Source of the DNA: an uncultured Pirellulaceae bacterium
GTDB lineage: Bacteria > Planctomycetota > Planctomycetia > Pirellulales > Pirellulaceae
Direction of reading: 5' to 3'
DNA length: 31,118 nt
Assembly (NCBI GenBank): GCA_934278005.1
Contig: CAKQWG010000012.1
Coordinates: 1 to 31,118 of the forward strand
In this document: positions 8,077 to 17,814 of the stretch, piece by piece
Position numbering within the stretch: position 1 is the stretch's first letter
Layout: every line of letters begins with the position of its first letter
The notes under the pieces: generated by a model
The model's database searches: none
Told to the model about the DNA's origin: nothing
What the model saw: only the letters and a program-made list of their open reading frames with translations
Translations under genes and position numbers: made by a program

Positions 8077-9060
8077 CTAACTTGCGTATCCGCGCGGGTG
8101 CGCGCTGTGCCATTTCCAAGCGGTCTGCACAATATCATTGATGTCGGTGTACTTGGGAGTCCAGCCTAACACGCGTTGAGCTAATCGGCTATCGGCCACC
8201 AGTTCTGCCGGATCGCCAGGACGGCGCTGCTCGATGGTCGTGGGAATGGGGCGCCCGGTCACACGGCGGCAGGCGTCGATGATTTGACGCACGCTTTGTC
8301 CGCGTCCAGTTCCCAGATTAAGCTGCAAGTTGGAACCGGGCTGCAACAGGTTCAGCGCGCTTAAATGAGCGTCTGCCAGATCGTCAACGTGGATGTAGTC
8401 GCGAATGCAAGTCCCATCGGGTGTGGGATAGTCGTCACCGAAAACTCCGATCCGCTCGCGTTGGCCCAGAGCGGTCTGCAGGACCAAAGGAATCAGGTGG
8501 CTCTCCGGATCGTGGTCCTCACCGATGTCGCCATCGGGGCTGGCGCCTGCCGCGTTAAAGTAGCGTAAGGCGGCGCAGCCAAAACCGTAGGCGGCGGCAT
8601 AGTCGCTGAGCGCGTGCTCGAATACCAACTTGGTAAACCCATATGGATTGATCGGCAGCTGCGGCGCAGTCTCTGCGATCGGAATCTCTTCGGGCTGACC
8701 ATAGGTGGCTGTGGTGCTAGAAAACACGATCCGCCAGACTTTCTCAGCTCGCATGGCTTCGAGCAATTCGAGCGGTGCACTGACATTGTTTTGGTAATAC
8801 ATTGCCGGTTGAGCCACCGATTCTCCAACCAGCGCGAAGGCGGCGAAATGCATAACCGCCTCGATGTTATATTGGACCAGCACGCGCTGTAGGGCGGCGC
8901 GATCGGAGACTTCGCCACGCACAAAAATCCCCTCAGGGACACTCTCTCGGTGGCCACGCGACAAATTGTCGTAGACCACTACCTCGTGCCCGCTCCGGAT
9001 AAGCTTGCGCACCGTATGCGACCCGACATAACCCGCGCCACCGATCACCAACACTTTCAT
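8077..9060 (-). CDS. galE: UDP-glucose 4-epimerase
   Basis: This is a 327-residue short-chain dehydrogenase/reductase of the extended type. It has the NAD-binding GGAGYVGSH at residues 7-15, the FSSTTATYG serine/threonine region, and the catalytic pair Tyr140 and Lys144 (PYGFTK). RYFNAAGA, in the substrate-binding region, is typical of GalE. It interconverts UDP-glucose and UDP-galactose, feeding envelope polysaccharide and glycolipid synthesis. Length matches the family (about 330-340). The ATG at 9060 has AAAGGA about 10 bases upstream. The downstream acyltransferase gene starts 12 bases after the stop. Confidence 0.95.
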   Translation of the reverse strand: MKVLVIGGAGYVGSHTVRKLIRSGHEVVVYDNLSRGHRESVPEGIFVRGEVSDRAALQRVLVQYNIEAVMHFAAFALVGESVAQPAMYYQNNVSAPLELLEAMRAEKVWRIVFSSTTATYGQPEEIPIAETAPQLPINPYGFTKLVFEHALSDYAAAYGFGCAALRYFNAAGASPDGDIGEDHDPESHLIPLVLQTALGQRERIGVFGDDYPTPDGTCIRDYIHVDDLADAHLSALNLLQPGSNLQLNLGTGRGQSVRQIIDACRRVTGRPIPTTIEQRRPGDPAELVADSRLAQRVLGWTPKYTDINDIVQTAWKWHSAHPRGYAS

Positions 9061-9336
9061 CGCTCAGAATCCTTTTAATCGTACTGTTTCACTCGACCGC
9101 TGCGCCCGGCCTAATCCCGCGCAAGCCTACCGCTCGCTCGGCCGAAGCCAACTATCGCCACCGCACATAGCATCTGCATCTAACAAAATGCCGATGAAAA
9201 ACATGGCTCTAGCGAGTCCGACTGGGCGGGGCGGACTGTATCGGAGCGACTCGCTCAGCTCCGGCTAGCTCACGCTGCGGCTGCGCGGAGCACATCATAG
9301 CCGTTTTTCCTTGGCGTTTTAACTGCAAAGCAACTA
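9061..9336. other. Divergent intergenic region, galE / xer recombinase
   Basis: These 276 bases must carry the galE promoter (minus) and that of the recombinase (plus). No coding frame is supported. A partial sigma-54 look-alike at 9312-9327 is judged doubtful. Confidence 0.4.
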
Positions 9337-10293
9337 ATGGCCAGTAAGCTTAGCCGATTGCGCGAGAAAGGGACCGCCGTCAGCCGCCCTCAGGAGCCGG
9401 AGTTAGGCAGCAATTGGCAGGTCAAGTTCACCAACTACCTTCGCACCGAGTGCCATTTGGCCGATAACACAGTCCAGGCTTACGGCCGCGATCTGCGGCG
9501 GTTATTGGCCTGGATGGGTTCAACCCCAGCTAACCGGGTCAAACTGGCCGACCTCAGCGAATTTGTGGCCACCCTTCAAGCCGATAAGCTCGCTCCCGCC
9601 TCGATTTCTAGGGCCATTGTGACGACGCGGATGTTTTTCAAGTACCTGCAGCTAGAGGGAATCGTGCAGGACAATCCCGCCGAACTGTTGGGCTCGCAAA
9701 AGATGTGGGAGCGTCTTCCCAAAGCGATTACGCCCGCCGCCATAGACCGTTTCTTGGCCGCCCCGGCGCGCTACGACACCTACTATCTGCGCGACGTCTG
9801 CTTGCTTGAACTACTCTACGCCACCGGTTGCCGCGTGTCTGAGGTGAGCGACCTGCTGCTGGCCAACGTGCACCTGGATGAGGGCTTCTGCCTGGTGGAA
9901 GGCAAAGGCTCTAAACAGCGCATGGTTCCCATTGGAGCCCGCGCCGTAACAGCCATCAAAAATTACTTGGCCGATTGCCGCCCGGCGATGCTCGGCGAGC
10001 GCGATCCGCAGCAGGCGATATGGCTGCTACTGTCACGCACCGGCAAACGCCTGCGACGCGAAGCCGTGTGGGAGTTAGTCAAACGCTACGCTCTGCGCGC
10101 CGATATCGATCCGGCGGTCAGCCCGCATACGCTCAGACACAGCTTTGCGACGCACATGCTGGCCGGCGGCGCGGATCTCAGGCAGATCCAAGAACTGCTG
10201 GGCCACGCCAGTATTCAAACCACACAGATCTACACCTCCGTCGACAGTTCGCGACTCAAACGCATCCATCAACAGTTTCACCCACGCGCTTAA
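9337..10293 (+). CDS. xerD: Tyrosine recombinase of the XerC/XerD family
   Basis: This is a 318-residue integrase-family recombinase with all catalytic residues visible: Arg166 (GCRVSEV), Lys190 (EGKGSKQR), His264 and Arg267 (HTLRHSF), His290 (LGHAS) and the nucleophile Tyr299 (TQIYTS). The N-terminal SAM-like DNA-binding domain (about residues 30-115) matches the Xer type (YLRTECHLADNTVQAYGRDL). Xer enzymes resolve chromosome dimers at dif sites during division. The lack of phage genes nearby supports a housekeeping Xer over a phage integrase. The C-terminal linker after Tyr299 is of normal Xer length. XerC and XerD cannot be separated with certainty by eye; XerD is favoured by the LPKAITPAAIDRFL region. 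No dif site was found. Confidence 0.88.
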   Translation: MASKLSRLREKGTAVSRPQEPELGSNWQVKFTNYLRTECHLADNTVQAYGRDLRRLLAWMGSTPANRVKLADLSEFVATLQADKLAPASISRAIVTTRMFFKYLQLEGIVQDNPAELLGSQKMWERLPKAITPAAIDRFLAAPARYDTYYLRDVCLLELLYATGCRVSEVSDLLLANVHLDEGFCLVEGKGSKQRMVPIGARAVTAIKNYLADCRPAMLGERDPQQAIWLLLSRTGKRLRREAVWELVKRYALRADIDPAVSPHTLRHSFATHMLAGGADLRQIQELLGHASIQTTQIYTSVDSSRLKRIHQQFHPRA

Positions 10294-10295
10294 AG

Positions 10296-10313
10296 CCCGG
10301 CGGATCAGCCGGG
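10296..10313 (+). terminator. GC-rich hairpin after the recombinase gene
   Basis: CCCGGC (10296-10301) and GCCGGG (10308-10313) form a perfect stem with a GGATCA loop, starting 3 bases after the stop codon. There is no U-tract, so it may be a weak or factor-assisted terminator. It runs directly into the 28-bp repeat. Confidence 0.4.
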
Positions 10314-10385
10314 TATGCATCCTGCTTGCCAGATAGTGGGGTATGCATCCTGCTTGCCATGCAGTGGGTTATGCATCCTGCTTGC
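10311..10385. repeat. 28-bp tandem repeat, 2.7 copies
   Basis: Units begin at 10311, 10339 and 10367, each opening GGGTATGCAT or GGTTATGCAT and continuing CCTGCTTGCC. The first two copies differ at a few bases near their ends (AGATAGTG against ATGCAGTG), and the third is cut off after 19 bases. The core contains the palindrome ATGCAT. It sits in the gap between the Xer gene and gltX and has no coding role. Confidence 0.85.
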
Positions 10386-10517
10386 TTGCGGAGGTTAAGA
10401 GTTGAGCGCAAGCTAGAAGCTTACGCCACTTATCGCCGACTCCCGCAAATGGACAACTTCGCGTAAGCTATCTTCAGATTTTCCTGTTCGATTTCCTTGA
10501 TATCTATGTGCATTGCC

Positions 10518-12122
10518 ATGACTGTTCGCACCCGATTCGCCCCAAGTCCCACTGGTTTCCTGCACATTGGTGGGGTTCGCACGGCGCTCTTCAACTGGCT
10601 CCTTGCGCGGCAGGCGGGTGGACAATTCATACTGCGCATTGACGACACGGACGCCGGCCGCAATGTGGCTTCAGCGCTCGCGCCGATCCTCTCGGGCTTC
10701 CAGTGGCTGGGACTGGACTGGGACGAGGGGCCTACTGCGGATGGGTTGGGTTCGGTAGGACCACACGGTCCGTACTTTCAGTCGCAGCGCGGCGAGCTCT
10801 ATCGACAAGCGGCCGCTCGGCTGCTGGCCAGCGGCCATGCGTATCGCGATTACGCGCGTCCAGAGGAACTGCAAGTCCAGCGCGAGGCGGCCGAAAAAGC
10901 TGGCCAGACTTTCGTGTACGATCGGCGGTGGATGGCCAGGGACGATGCCCAGGCTGCCGCCTTCGAAGCCGAGGGTCGCGCCGGGGTAGTGCGCTTAAAC
11001 ATACCTCGCCAAGGCACCTGCAGTTTCCACGATGAAGTTCGCGGACAAGTCGAATTCAATTGGGCCGATGAGCAAGACCATGTGATCCAGCGCGCCGACG
11101 GGACTTGCTTGTACCACTTGGCCAGCGTGGTCGATGATTATGAGATGAAGATCACGCACGTGGTGCGCGCCGTGGAGCACTTAAGCAATACGCCGCGACA
11201 GATCTTCATCGCCCAATCGCTGGGCTACCCTCTACCAACCTACGCCCACTTGCCCTACGTAGCTGAACCTGGCGGGCCAGCCAAGATGAGCAAACGCAAG
11301 TTGGATAAATATCTCAAACACAAGGATTTTGCCAATTTATTCACCGTCGGCCAAACCGTGGCCTCACGCGCTGGACTGACGGTCGACAAGGATACTTTCA
11401 ATCCAGTTATCGTCGACTTCTATCGATCAATTGGTTTTCTGCCCGACGCTATCCTGAACTATCTCCTGCTGCTGGGTTGGTCATTGGACGACAGCACTGA
11501 GGATTTTACTCGACAGCAGATGATCGAATCGTATTCGCTCAGCCGCGTGACTAAGGCGCCGGCTAGCTTCGATCCACAAAAGCTGATCTCCTTCCAGGGG
11601 CGCTGGATGCATCGGCTACCGGCAGAACAAAAACTCGCCCTATGCTGGCCCTACCTGTTGGCAGCCGGCTGGACAGATGCGCCCCTTGAGCAATCCGATG
11701 CAGCCCAGCGTTCCAGGATCGAGCAGATTATCGCGGCTGCCGATGACCGTATCAAACTGGCGGGTGACATTCTCGACTTCGACGACTTTTTCGTGGCCGA
11801 CGAAGAATTAGAATACGATCCGACAGCGTTTGCTAAACGGTTGCAACAAGACCCTGGCGCGGTCGAACTTTTGCGAGAATTGCGCGAGGAGTTGGCCGCC
11901 TTAGACCAATTCACCTCGGCCAGTACGGAAGCTTGCATTAAGCATTTCGTCGAATCGCGCGGCATCAAATTCAACCAAATCATTCATGCGCTGCGCGTCT
12001 CCGTGACGGGCAAAGCGGTTGGTTTCGGCATGTTCGACACGTTAGCCATTCTCGGGCAACAGCGCTCGGTAGCGCGCATCGATCAAGCGATCTCCCGCGT
12101 AAGCTCGTCATCACCGCCGTAG
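10518..12122 (+). CDS. gltX: Glutamyl-tRNA synthetase
   Basis: This is a class I aminoacyl-tRNA synthetase of about 534 residues that charges tRNA-Glu. [13 protein letters not shown] near the N-terminus holds the HIGH-type motif, and [12 protein letters not shown] near residue 255 is the KMSKS loop. HLSNTPRQ lies before it and LLLLGWS after it, both classic. Three in-frame ATGs (10497, 10506, 10518) are possible; 10518 gives [13 protein letters not shown], the normal start. None has a strong ribosome binding site. Two differences from the E. coli enzyme are visible. The Cys-rich zinc site (YxCYC type) is replaced by [10 protein letters not shown]. About 25 extra residues follow the KMSKR loop. 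Whether it also charges tRNA-Gln cannot be decided here. Confidence 0.95.
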   Translation: MTVRTRFAPSPTGFLHIGGVRTALFNWLLARQAGGQFILRIDDTDAGRNVASALAPILSGFQWLGLDWDEGPTADGLGSVGPHGPYFQSQRGELYRQAAARLLASGHAYRDYARPEELQVQREAAEKAGQTFVYDRRWMARDDAQAAAFEAEGRAGVVRLNIPRQGTCSFHDEVRGQVEFNWADEQDHVIQRADGTCLYHLASVVDDYEMKITHVVRAVEHLSNTPRQIFIAQSLGYPLPTYAHLPYVAEPGGPAKMSKRKLDKYLKHKDFANLFTVGQTVASRAGLTVDKDTFNPVIVDFYRSIGFLPDAILNYLLLLGWSLDDSTEDFTRQQMIESYSLSRVTKAPASFDPQKLISFQGRWMHRLPAEQKLALCWPYLLAAGWTDAPLEQSDAAQRSRIEQIIAAADDRIKLAGDILDFDDFFVADEELEYDPTAFAKRLQQDPGAVELLRELREELAALDQFTSASTEACIKHFVESRGIKFNQIIHALRVSVTGKAVGFGMFDTLAILGQQRSVARIDQAISRVSSSSPP

Positions 12123-12151
12123 TCTTGCGATGTTCACAAAATTGGTCCATG

Positions 12152-12173
12152 GTGGTGAAAGCTCTTTGACCAC
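12152..12173. terminator. Possible hairpin between convergent gltX and mobA
   Basis: GTGGT (12152-12156) pairs with ACCAC (12169-12173), and after one mismatch AAA pairs with TTT. It is a modest stem in a 94-base gap where transcripts from both sides should end. The call is weak. Confidence 0.3.
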
Positions 12174-12216
12174 GTGCTTAAGCTTTCCACACAAAGCGTT
12201 CCACGCAAGGGCGAAT

Positions 12217-12912
12217 CTAACCAAGCAGCGCACGCAATTGTTCGGCGGTATTAAATGTCCAGGCTTGCGGACTGTCCTGAGTTTCGATGGCCAGCGAGCT
12301 CGAATGGTCAAACAAAGACTGCAGCGAACGCTTTTGACTGCCAAGCAAAGCCACGGCTTGCGGCCACAGCCGCGAGTGCAACAAACTTGGAAACGGTTCC
12401 ACTTGTTGCCTGCCGCCTGCCGCCAGTCGTTCAAAGGCAATCCCGGCTAACTCCCGCCGTTCGCTCCCCACATGCTCAGCGGTTTCTGGCTCGTGGGCGG
12501 TTGCTGCCTGGTTAGCGCTTGACGGAAATTGCTGGAGAGCCGCACGCAGCTGTTCAAACCAAGCCTCGCGCCACACGAGCAGATCGCAACTGAGCAACAA
12601 CAACCATCCCGATTGTTGCTGCTCGCGATGATGCAGAGCCGTAGCCACCGCGGCCAGTGGGCCACGCTCCGCGTGCCAGTCGACTAAGCACTCAATTCCC
12701 AAGTCTGCGTAGCGATCCGCTCGATCGGCAACAATTTCCACTGCGTGCCCGTGCTCAATCAGTGTTCGCCGCAGGACCAGCAGTAGCGGACTGGCGCCGC
12801 AGCGCACGCGGGCTTTATCGCTACCGAAACGCGAACTACGGCCACCCGCCAAGATATACGCCGGGCACTGCGCGGGCTGCAGCGCCCGTGGGTGTTTGAA
12901 GCTCGGCTCCAC
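12217..12912 (-). CDS. mobA: Molybdenum cofactor guanylyltransferase (MobA family)
   Basis: This is a 231-residue nucleotidyltransferase. LAGGRSSRFGSDKA near residues 22-35 is the GTP-binding and catalytic loop shared by MobA and related enzymes. A conserved Asp in SCDLL (near residue 110) is in the position of the Mg-binding Asp. MobA joins GMP to molybdopterin to make the bis-MGD cofactor of DMSO-reductase-type enzymes in the cytoplasm. The usual DxP at the Mg site reads DLL here, and the C-terminal half is Gln-rich and divergent. A related sugar-nucleotide or MobA-like (MocA) transferase therefore remains possible. The start is GTG at 12912 with GGCGGA a few bases upstream. It is the last gene of the minus-strand block; a structured 155-base gap separates it from the preceding gene. 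Confidence 0.75.
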   Translation of the reverse strand: MEPSFKHPRALQPAQCPAYILAGGRSSRFGSDKARVRCGASPLLLVLRRTLIEHGHAVEIVADRADRYADLGIECLVDWHAERGPLAAVATALHHREQQQSGWLLLLSCDLLVWREAWFEQLRAALQQFPSSANQAATAHEPETAEHVGSERRELAGIAFERLAAGGRQQVEPFPSLLHSRLWPQAVALLGSQKRSLQSLFDHSSSLAIETQDSPQAWTFNTAEQLRALLG

Positions 12913-12956
12913 TTGATCCGCCTTTCACTTTACAGCCGTGAATCTGTGAGAGAGTT

Positions 12957-13053
12957 CTTAAAAGTTCACGTTTTTAAGCACCGTGCGGGAAATTATTGCC
13001 GCACGATCGCTCCGTCGATCGGAAATGATACAACGAACCGGCGGAGCGGTTCG
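12957..13053 (-). terminator. Run of hairpins downstream of the CMD-family gene
   Basis: Four stems lie in about 100 bases. CGAACCG (13034-13040) with CGGTTCG (13047-13053) is the first past the minus-strand stop at 13068 and is followed on that strand by TTGTATCATTT, the most terminator-like. The others are GATCG/CGATC (13005-13009, 13016-13020), CGTGCGG/CCGCACG (12982-12988, 12999-13005) and CTTAAAA/TTTTAAG (12957-12963, 12972-12978). The last lies close to the mobA leader. Confidence 0.45.
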
Positions 13054-13067
13054 GCGACTATCAGAGG

Positions 13068-13421
13068 CTACGTGGCCTCGGCGTCTGCCTTGCGATTGCG
13101 TTCGAACTGAACCCGCGCCCAACTCCAGGCGGCTACTGTCCGCGGGAATCCGATCGTGTTCATGCCCTGGAAGATGGCCTGCACGACCTCTTGTTCCGAT
13201 GCGCCTGCCTGCAATGCGCGGCGCACGTGACTGCGCAGAGCCGACTCGAGCCCCGCGCCGACGGAGACGCCGATCTTGATCAGTGCACATGTTTTTTCGT
13301 CTAGCGGCCCTACGCGTTCGACGGCGGCGGCCATGCCGTCATGAGCTTGGGTAATCTCTGGAAACATTGCCTGTAGATCCCGATAGGTTCCAGGCAGTTT
13401 AGGCTCCTGTGATTGACTCAC
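13068..13421 (-). CDS. Carboxymuconolactone decarboxylase (AhpD-like) family protein without the CxxC
   Basis: This is a 117-residue protein with the all-helical CMD fold signature: EKTCALIKIGVSVGAG followed by a Ser-His pair and HVRRALQAGASEQEVVQAI. Redox-active members (AhpD) carry CxxC just before that His. Here the two positions read Leu and Ala in GLESALRSH, so a peroxidase-type thiol role is unlikely. The GTG at 13421 is preferred because GGAG (13432-13429) lies 7 bases upstream; the frame could extend to 13484 but would overlap the previous gene. It lies 52 bases after the DUF423 gene on the same strand and is probably co-transcribed with it. The true reaction is unknown. Confidence 0.75.
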   Translation of the reverse strand: MSQSQEPKLPGTYRDLQAMFPEITQAHDGMAAAVERVGPLDEKTCALIKIGVSVGAGLESALRSHVRRALQAGASEQEVVQAIFQGMNTIGFPRTVAAWSWARVQFERNRKADAEAT

Positions 13422-13473
13422 GGCATTGCTCCAAGGACAGTTCGCATAAACACATAAACAAAAGGGATAAAAG

Positions 13474-13878
13474 TTACGGCTCAATGCGTTCGTACCAGGC
13501 CAAGCTAGCGGTCAAGAGCCAACCAAGTATAAAGCACAAGCCGCCTGTGGGCACGATGGCCCAGTGCCCCATGCGTCCCAGGTAGACCATGGCGTAGAGC
13601 CCGCCACTAAACAGAGCCATCCCCAGAAGCAAAAACACAATGGCTCCCACGCGACGCTTGGAAAGCCTCTGGCCAGCGGAGAGTCCCACAGCCAGTATGG
13701 CCACTGTATGTATCATATGATATCGCACGGCCACGTCGCACTGACTCAATCGCTTGGCAACCTCCTCGACAGGCAGTCCCTGTTTGAGCAAGCTGGCTTC
13801 CAAGCCGTGTGCCGCATGCGCACCAATTGCCACGCCGCACGCACCCAATAATCCGGCGATAAAAACAGCCCAACGCAT
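13474..13878 (-). CDS. DUF423 family membrane protein
   Basis: This is a 134-residue protein with four predicted membrane helices (near residues 3-22, 52-68, 77-100 and 105-127). It has the DUF423 landmarks: GACGVAIGAHAAHGLE near the N-terminus, a YHMIHTVAIL segment, LFSGGLYA and PTGGLCFILGW. The family (E. coli YgdD type) is of unknown function and sits in the inner membrane. The ATG at 13878 has GAGGA about 10 bases upstream. It follows the M32 carboxypeptidase gene by 58 bases on the same strand. Confidence 0.9.
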   Translation of the reverse strand: MRWAVFIAGLLGACGVAIGAHAAHGLEASLLKQGLPVEEVAKRLSQCDVAVRYHMIHTVAILAVGLSAGQRLSKRRVGAIVFLLLGMALFSGGLYAMVYLGRMGHWAIVPTGGLCFILGWLLTASLAWYERIEP

Positions 13879-13936
13879 CAGTCGTTCGTCCTCAAATTGT
13901 TTTTTTGCCGGTTATACATTTCATCCATCGTGAATT

Positions 13937-15445
13937 CTACAGCTCGTAAATCGGCTCTAGCTTGCTGCGCAGGTATTCAACAAATGGCCGCGCGTCTAAC
14001 GAAGAACCGCAAGCCCTTTCGATCAAACGCACCGGGTGATAGCAAGCGCCATGCGAGTGGATCTTATCGCGCAGCCAAACCAGCAGCGGTTGAAATTGTC
14101 CCTGCGATACCAGCGGCTCGAGTTCGCCCAAGTCGCGCTGCATGGCTTCCATCAGCTGCGCGGCGTAAATATTGCCGAGCGTGTAAGTTGGAAAATAGCC
14201 GATCAGGCCAGCGCTCCAGTGTACGTCTTGCAGGATACCCTCGCTATGAGAGCTAGGTCTGATTCCCAAATAGTGTTCGTAGCGTTCATTCCATGCTTGT
14301 GGCGCGTCGGCCGCCGAGAGGCGACCGCTGAGCAGAGCCTGTTCCAATTCAAAGCGGATCAGGATGTGCAGATTGTACGTCACCTCATCCGCCTCGACGC
14401 GGATCAACGAAGCCTCGACACGATTGGCGTCGCGATAGAGCGTCTGGGCGTCGACGCCTTGCCAGCTCGCGGACATGCGCGCGATGTGCGGCTGAGCCCA
14501 CTGCCAGAAAGGCTGACTGCGTCCGATGAAGTTCTCCCATAGGCGGGACTGCGATTCGTGCACGCCCAAACTGGCATATCTTCCAGGAGGCAGACCGTAC
14601 CAGTCGATTGGCAAGCCCTGCTCGTACAGACCGTGCCCAGCTTCGTGGAGCGTGCCGTAGAAAGCGCTGGGGAAATAGTCGGCTTGATACCGCGTCAATA
14701 TGCGACAATCGCGCGGCCCCAGCGTCGTACAAAACGGATGGGTCGTTTCATCTAGCCTGCCACACTCAAAATCGTAACCGATCTGCTGAGCGATCCAGCG
14801 ACTGATCTGTCGCTGCTCGTCGACCGGGACGGTGCGTTGCCAGGTCTCCCCACTGGGCGGACGGCGACTGGCCTGTAGCTCTTGAACCAACTGCACCAGT
14901 TCATCGCGAAGGCTCGCGAAAGCCTGGGTCAGTTCGTCGCTTTTAGCCCCCTCTTCGTACTGGTCGAGCAGGGCATCGTAGAGCGCGCCGCCCTCGCACA
15001 GCAATTCCGCTTCGCGCCGTCGCAACGCAAAAATTTCTTGCAAGTGCGGCTGGAATAACTGCCATGAATCGCTGGCTCGGGCTTTCTCCCAGGCCTGTTG
15101 TCCTAGCACAGTCGCCTTTGAAGTCGCCTCAACCAATTCGGTTGGCAAGCGCGAATGGCGGTGAAAATCCTTCAGTAGCCGAGTAATCGTCGCGCCTATG
15201 GCGGAATTGCGGTCTTCAGCGAGCGGGCTGTCGTCCAGCTGCTGCAGCTGGTCTCCGATTCGCGGATCCGTCCGGCGGCGGTGGATCATACCACTGAGCA
15301 GCGTGATCTGATCGGCGCGATACGCGCCTGCCTGGCTCGACAGCCCCGTCCGCTCGTCCCACTCCAGCAAGGCGCTAGTCGCCTCGAGAAGCGCGGTCTC
15401 GCGGAAATGGTCCACGACCATTTGAAAAGTTTGTTCATCCGTCAT
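13937..15445 (-). CDS. M32 family metallocarboxypeptidase (carboxypeptidase Taq type)
   Basis: This is a 502-residue protein, the standard length for family M32. The zinc motif HEAGH occupies residues 267-271, in the expected context TLHEAGHGLYEQGLP, and GIHESQSR-like GVHESQSRLWEN follows. These cytosolic enzymes remove C-terminal residues from peptides using zinc or cobalt. The ATG at 15445 gives MTDEQTFQMVVDHFRE, matching the family N-terminus. An in-frame start 40 codons further up adds sequence unlike the family. It is the first gene of a minus-strand unit with the DUF423 and CMD-like genes. Their grouping gives no obvious shared pathway. Confidence 0.92.
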   Translation of the reverse strand: MTDEQTFQMVVDHFRETALLEATSALLEWDERTGLSSQAGAYRADQITLLSGMIHRRRTDPRIGDQLQQLDDSPLAEDRNSAIGATITRLLKDFHRHSRLPTELVEATSKATVLGQQAWEKARASDSWQLFQPHLQEIFALRRREAELLCEGGALYDALLDQYEEGAKSDELTQAFASLRDELVQLVQELQASRRPPSGETWQRTVPVDEQRQISRWIAQQIGYDFECGRLDETTHPFCTTLGPRDCRILTRYQADYFPSAFYGTLHEAGHGLYEQGLPIDWYGLPPGRYASLGVHESQSRLWENFIGRSQPFWQWAQPHIARMSASWQGVDAQTLYRDANRVEASLIRVEADEVTYNLHILIRFELEQALLSGRLSAADAPQAWNERYEHYLGIRPSSHSEGILQDVHWSAGLIGYFPTYTLGNIYAAQLMEAMQRDLGELEPLVSQGQFQPLLVWLRDKIHSHGACYHPVRLIERACGSSLDARPFVEYLRSKLEPIYEL

Positions 15446-15519
15446 GCGATGAGCTATCTCACAAGCGAGTGCAGAAAATTCAGCCCGGACCAACCGGTGG
15501 CAACCGTTCGCCGGTCCAG

Positions 15520-15548
15520 ATTCTAGCGAATCCCGCCGGGTCGTCCAA
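15520..15548 (-). promoter_or_regulatory. Possible sigma-70 promoter for the M32 peptidase gene
   Basis: On the minus strand TTGGAC (15548-15543) and TAGAAT (15525-15520) are 17 bases apart. The -10 matches 5 of 6 consensus bases, the -35 only the TTG. It lies 75 bases upstream of the ATG at 15445. Confidence 0.3.
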
Positions 15549-15844
15549 CGCGGCAAACTTTGCAAGCCGGTCGCCTAGAGCCAACCGTCCGACTGGCCTG
15601 CATTGGAGGTATTTTCTAGGGCGTGTGGAAGGTGCTCCATAGAGAGCTAATCGCCCCGATATGGCGGTACTGTCAAATTGGCAAATGGCAGGCGGGCGGC
15701 ATTTTGCCTGGCTTGTGAGTTTAGCTAGCAAGCTGAGCACGGCTCTGAGGCTAAAGTAGGCTGCTTAGCAGAGTGGCCAATGGAGGCTAGCGGGACACGC
15801 AGCGCGGGCCTGTTGGCAGTGCAGAATGCTAGCTTTTAACCAAG

Positions 15845-15860
15845 TGGCACAAGCTTTGCA
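15845..15860 (+). promoter_or_regulatory. Sigma-54 (RpoN) type -24/-12 promoter upstream of groEL1
   Basis: TGGCACAAGCTTTGCA matches TGGCAC, five bases, TTTGCA: both -24 and -12 elements are perfect at their conserved positions, with GG and GC 10 bases apart. Predicted transcription start is near 15871, giving a leader of about 230 bases before the GTG at 16105. The three GCTAGC palindromes 12 to 120 bases upstream lie where activators of sigma-54 bind, though no activator is identified. Confidence 0.6.
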
Positions 15861-16104
15861 TAGCGATGGGCTCATCCCTGCGACTGCCAGGTTGACTGTG
15901 TAGCCGGGCTCTGAGGCTGGTTCCAGTCGCGGCGTCGGTTGCGTGGAGAAGGACTAGGAGACGCTATTAACAATGGCGACGTCCGACACGAAATATAGGT
16001 GTGTGCCCGCCCACGGACGCATCGGATAGCAAGGCAGACAACGGTAACGAATCACCCCATTCGATTCAGAGCAACCCCAGATCCACTTTGGAGGATATTG
16101 TAAC

Positions 16105-17799
<1,695 letters not shown>

Positions 17800-17814
17800 T
17801 CGACTCGCCACAGT

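Larger units (their letters stand above)
15446..16104. other. Divergent intergenic region, M32 peptidase / groEL1
   Basis: This is 659 bases without a supported gene. It contains a candidate sigma-70 promoter for the peptidase (15520-15548), a sigma-54-like promoter for groEL1 (15845-15860), three GCTAGC palindromes upstream of the latter (15724, 15786, 15828), and a 12-base direct repeat GGCTCTGAGGCT (15741-15752, 15907-15918). No CIRCE element (TTAGCACTC inverted repeat) is present, so HrcA control of groEL is not supported. Confidence 0.5.

Noticed and set aside
9312..9327. Sigma-54 look-alike TGGCGTTTTAACTGCA before the Xer gene
   Set aside because: Spacing fits, but three conserved positions differ and the predicted start would fall on the ATG itself, so I do not call it.
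9337..10293. Phage or integron integrase instead of Xer
   Set aside because: There are no att-like repeats, phage genes or tRNA target nearby, and the N-terminal domain and length fit Xer.
10311..10385. CRISPR array
   Set aside because: Copies of the 28-bp unit are directly adjacent with no unique spacers, and no cas genes are nearby.
15480..15740. Small minus-strand frame upstream of the M32 peptidase gene
   Set aside because: It overlaps the likely promoter, has no motif, and does not join the peptidase frame.
15721..15754. CIRCE-like inverted repeat TTAGC...GCTAA upstream of groEL1
   Set aside because: Only the outer five bases and a few inner ones pair; TTAGCACTC/GAGTGCTAA is not present.
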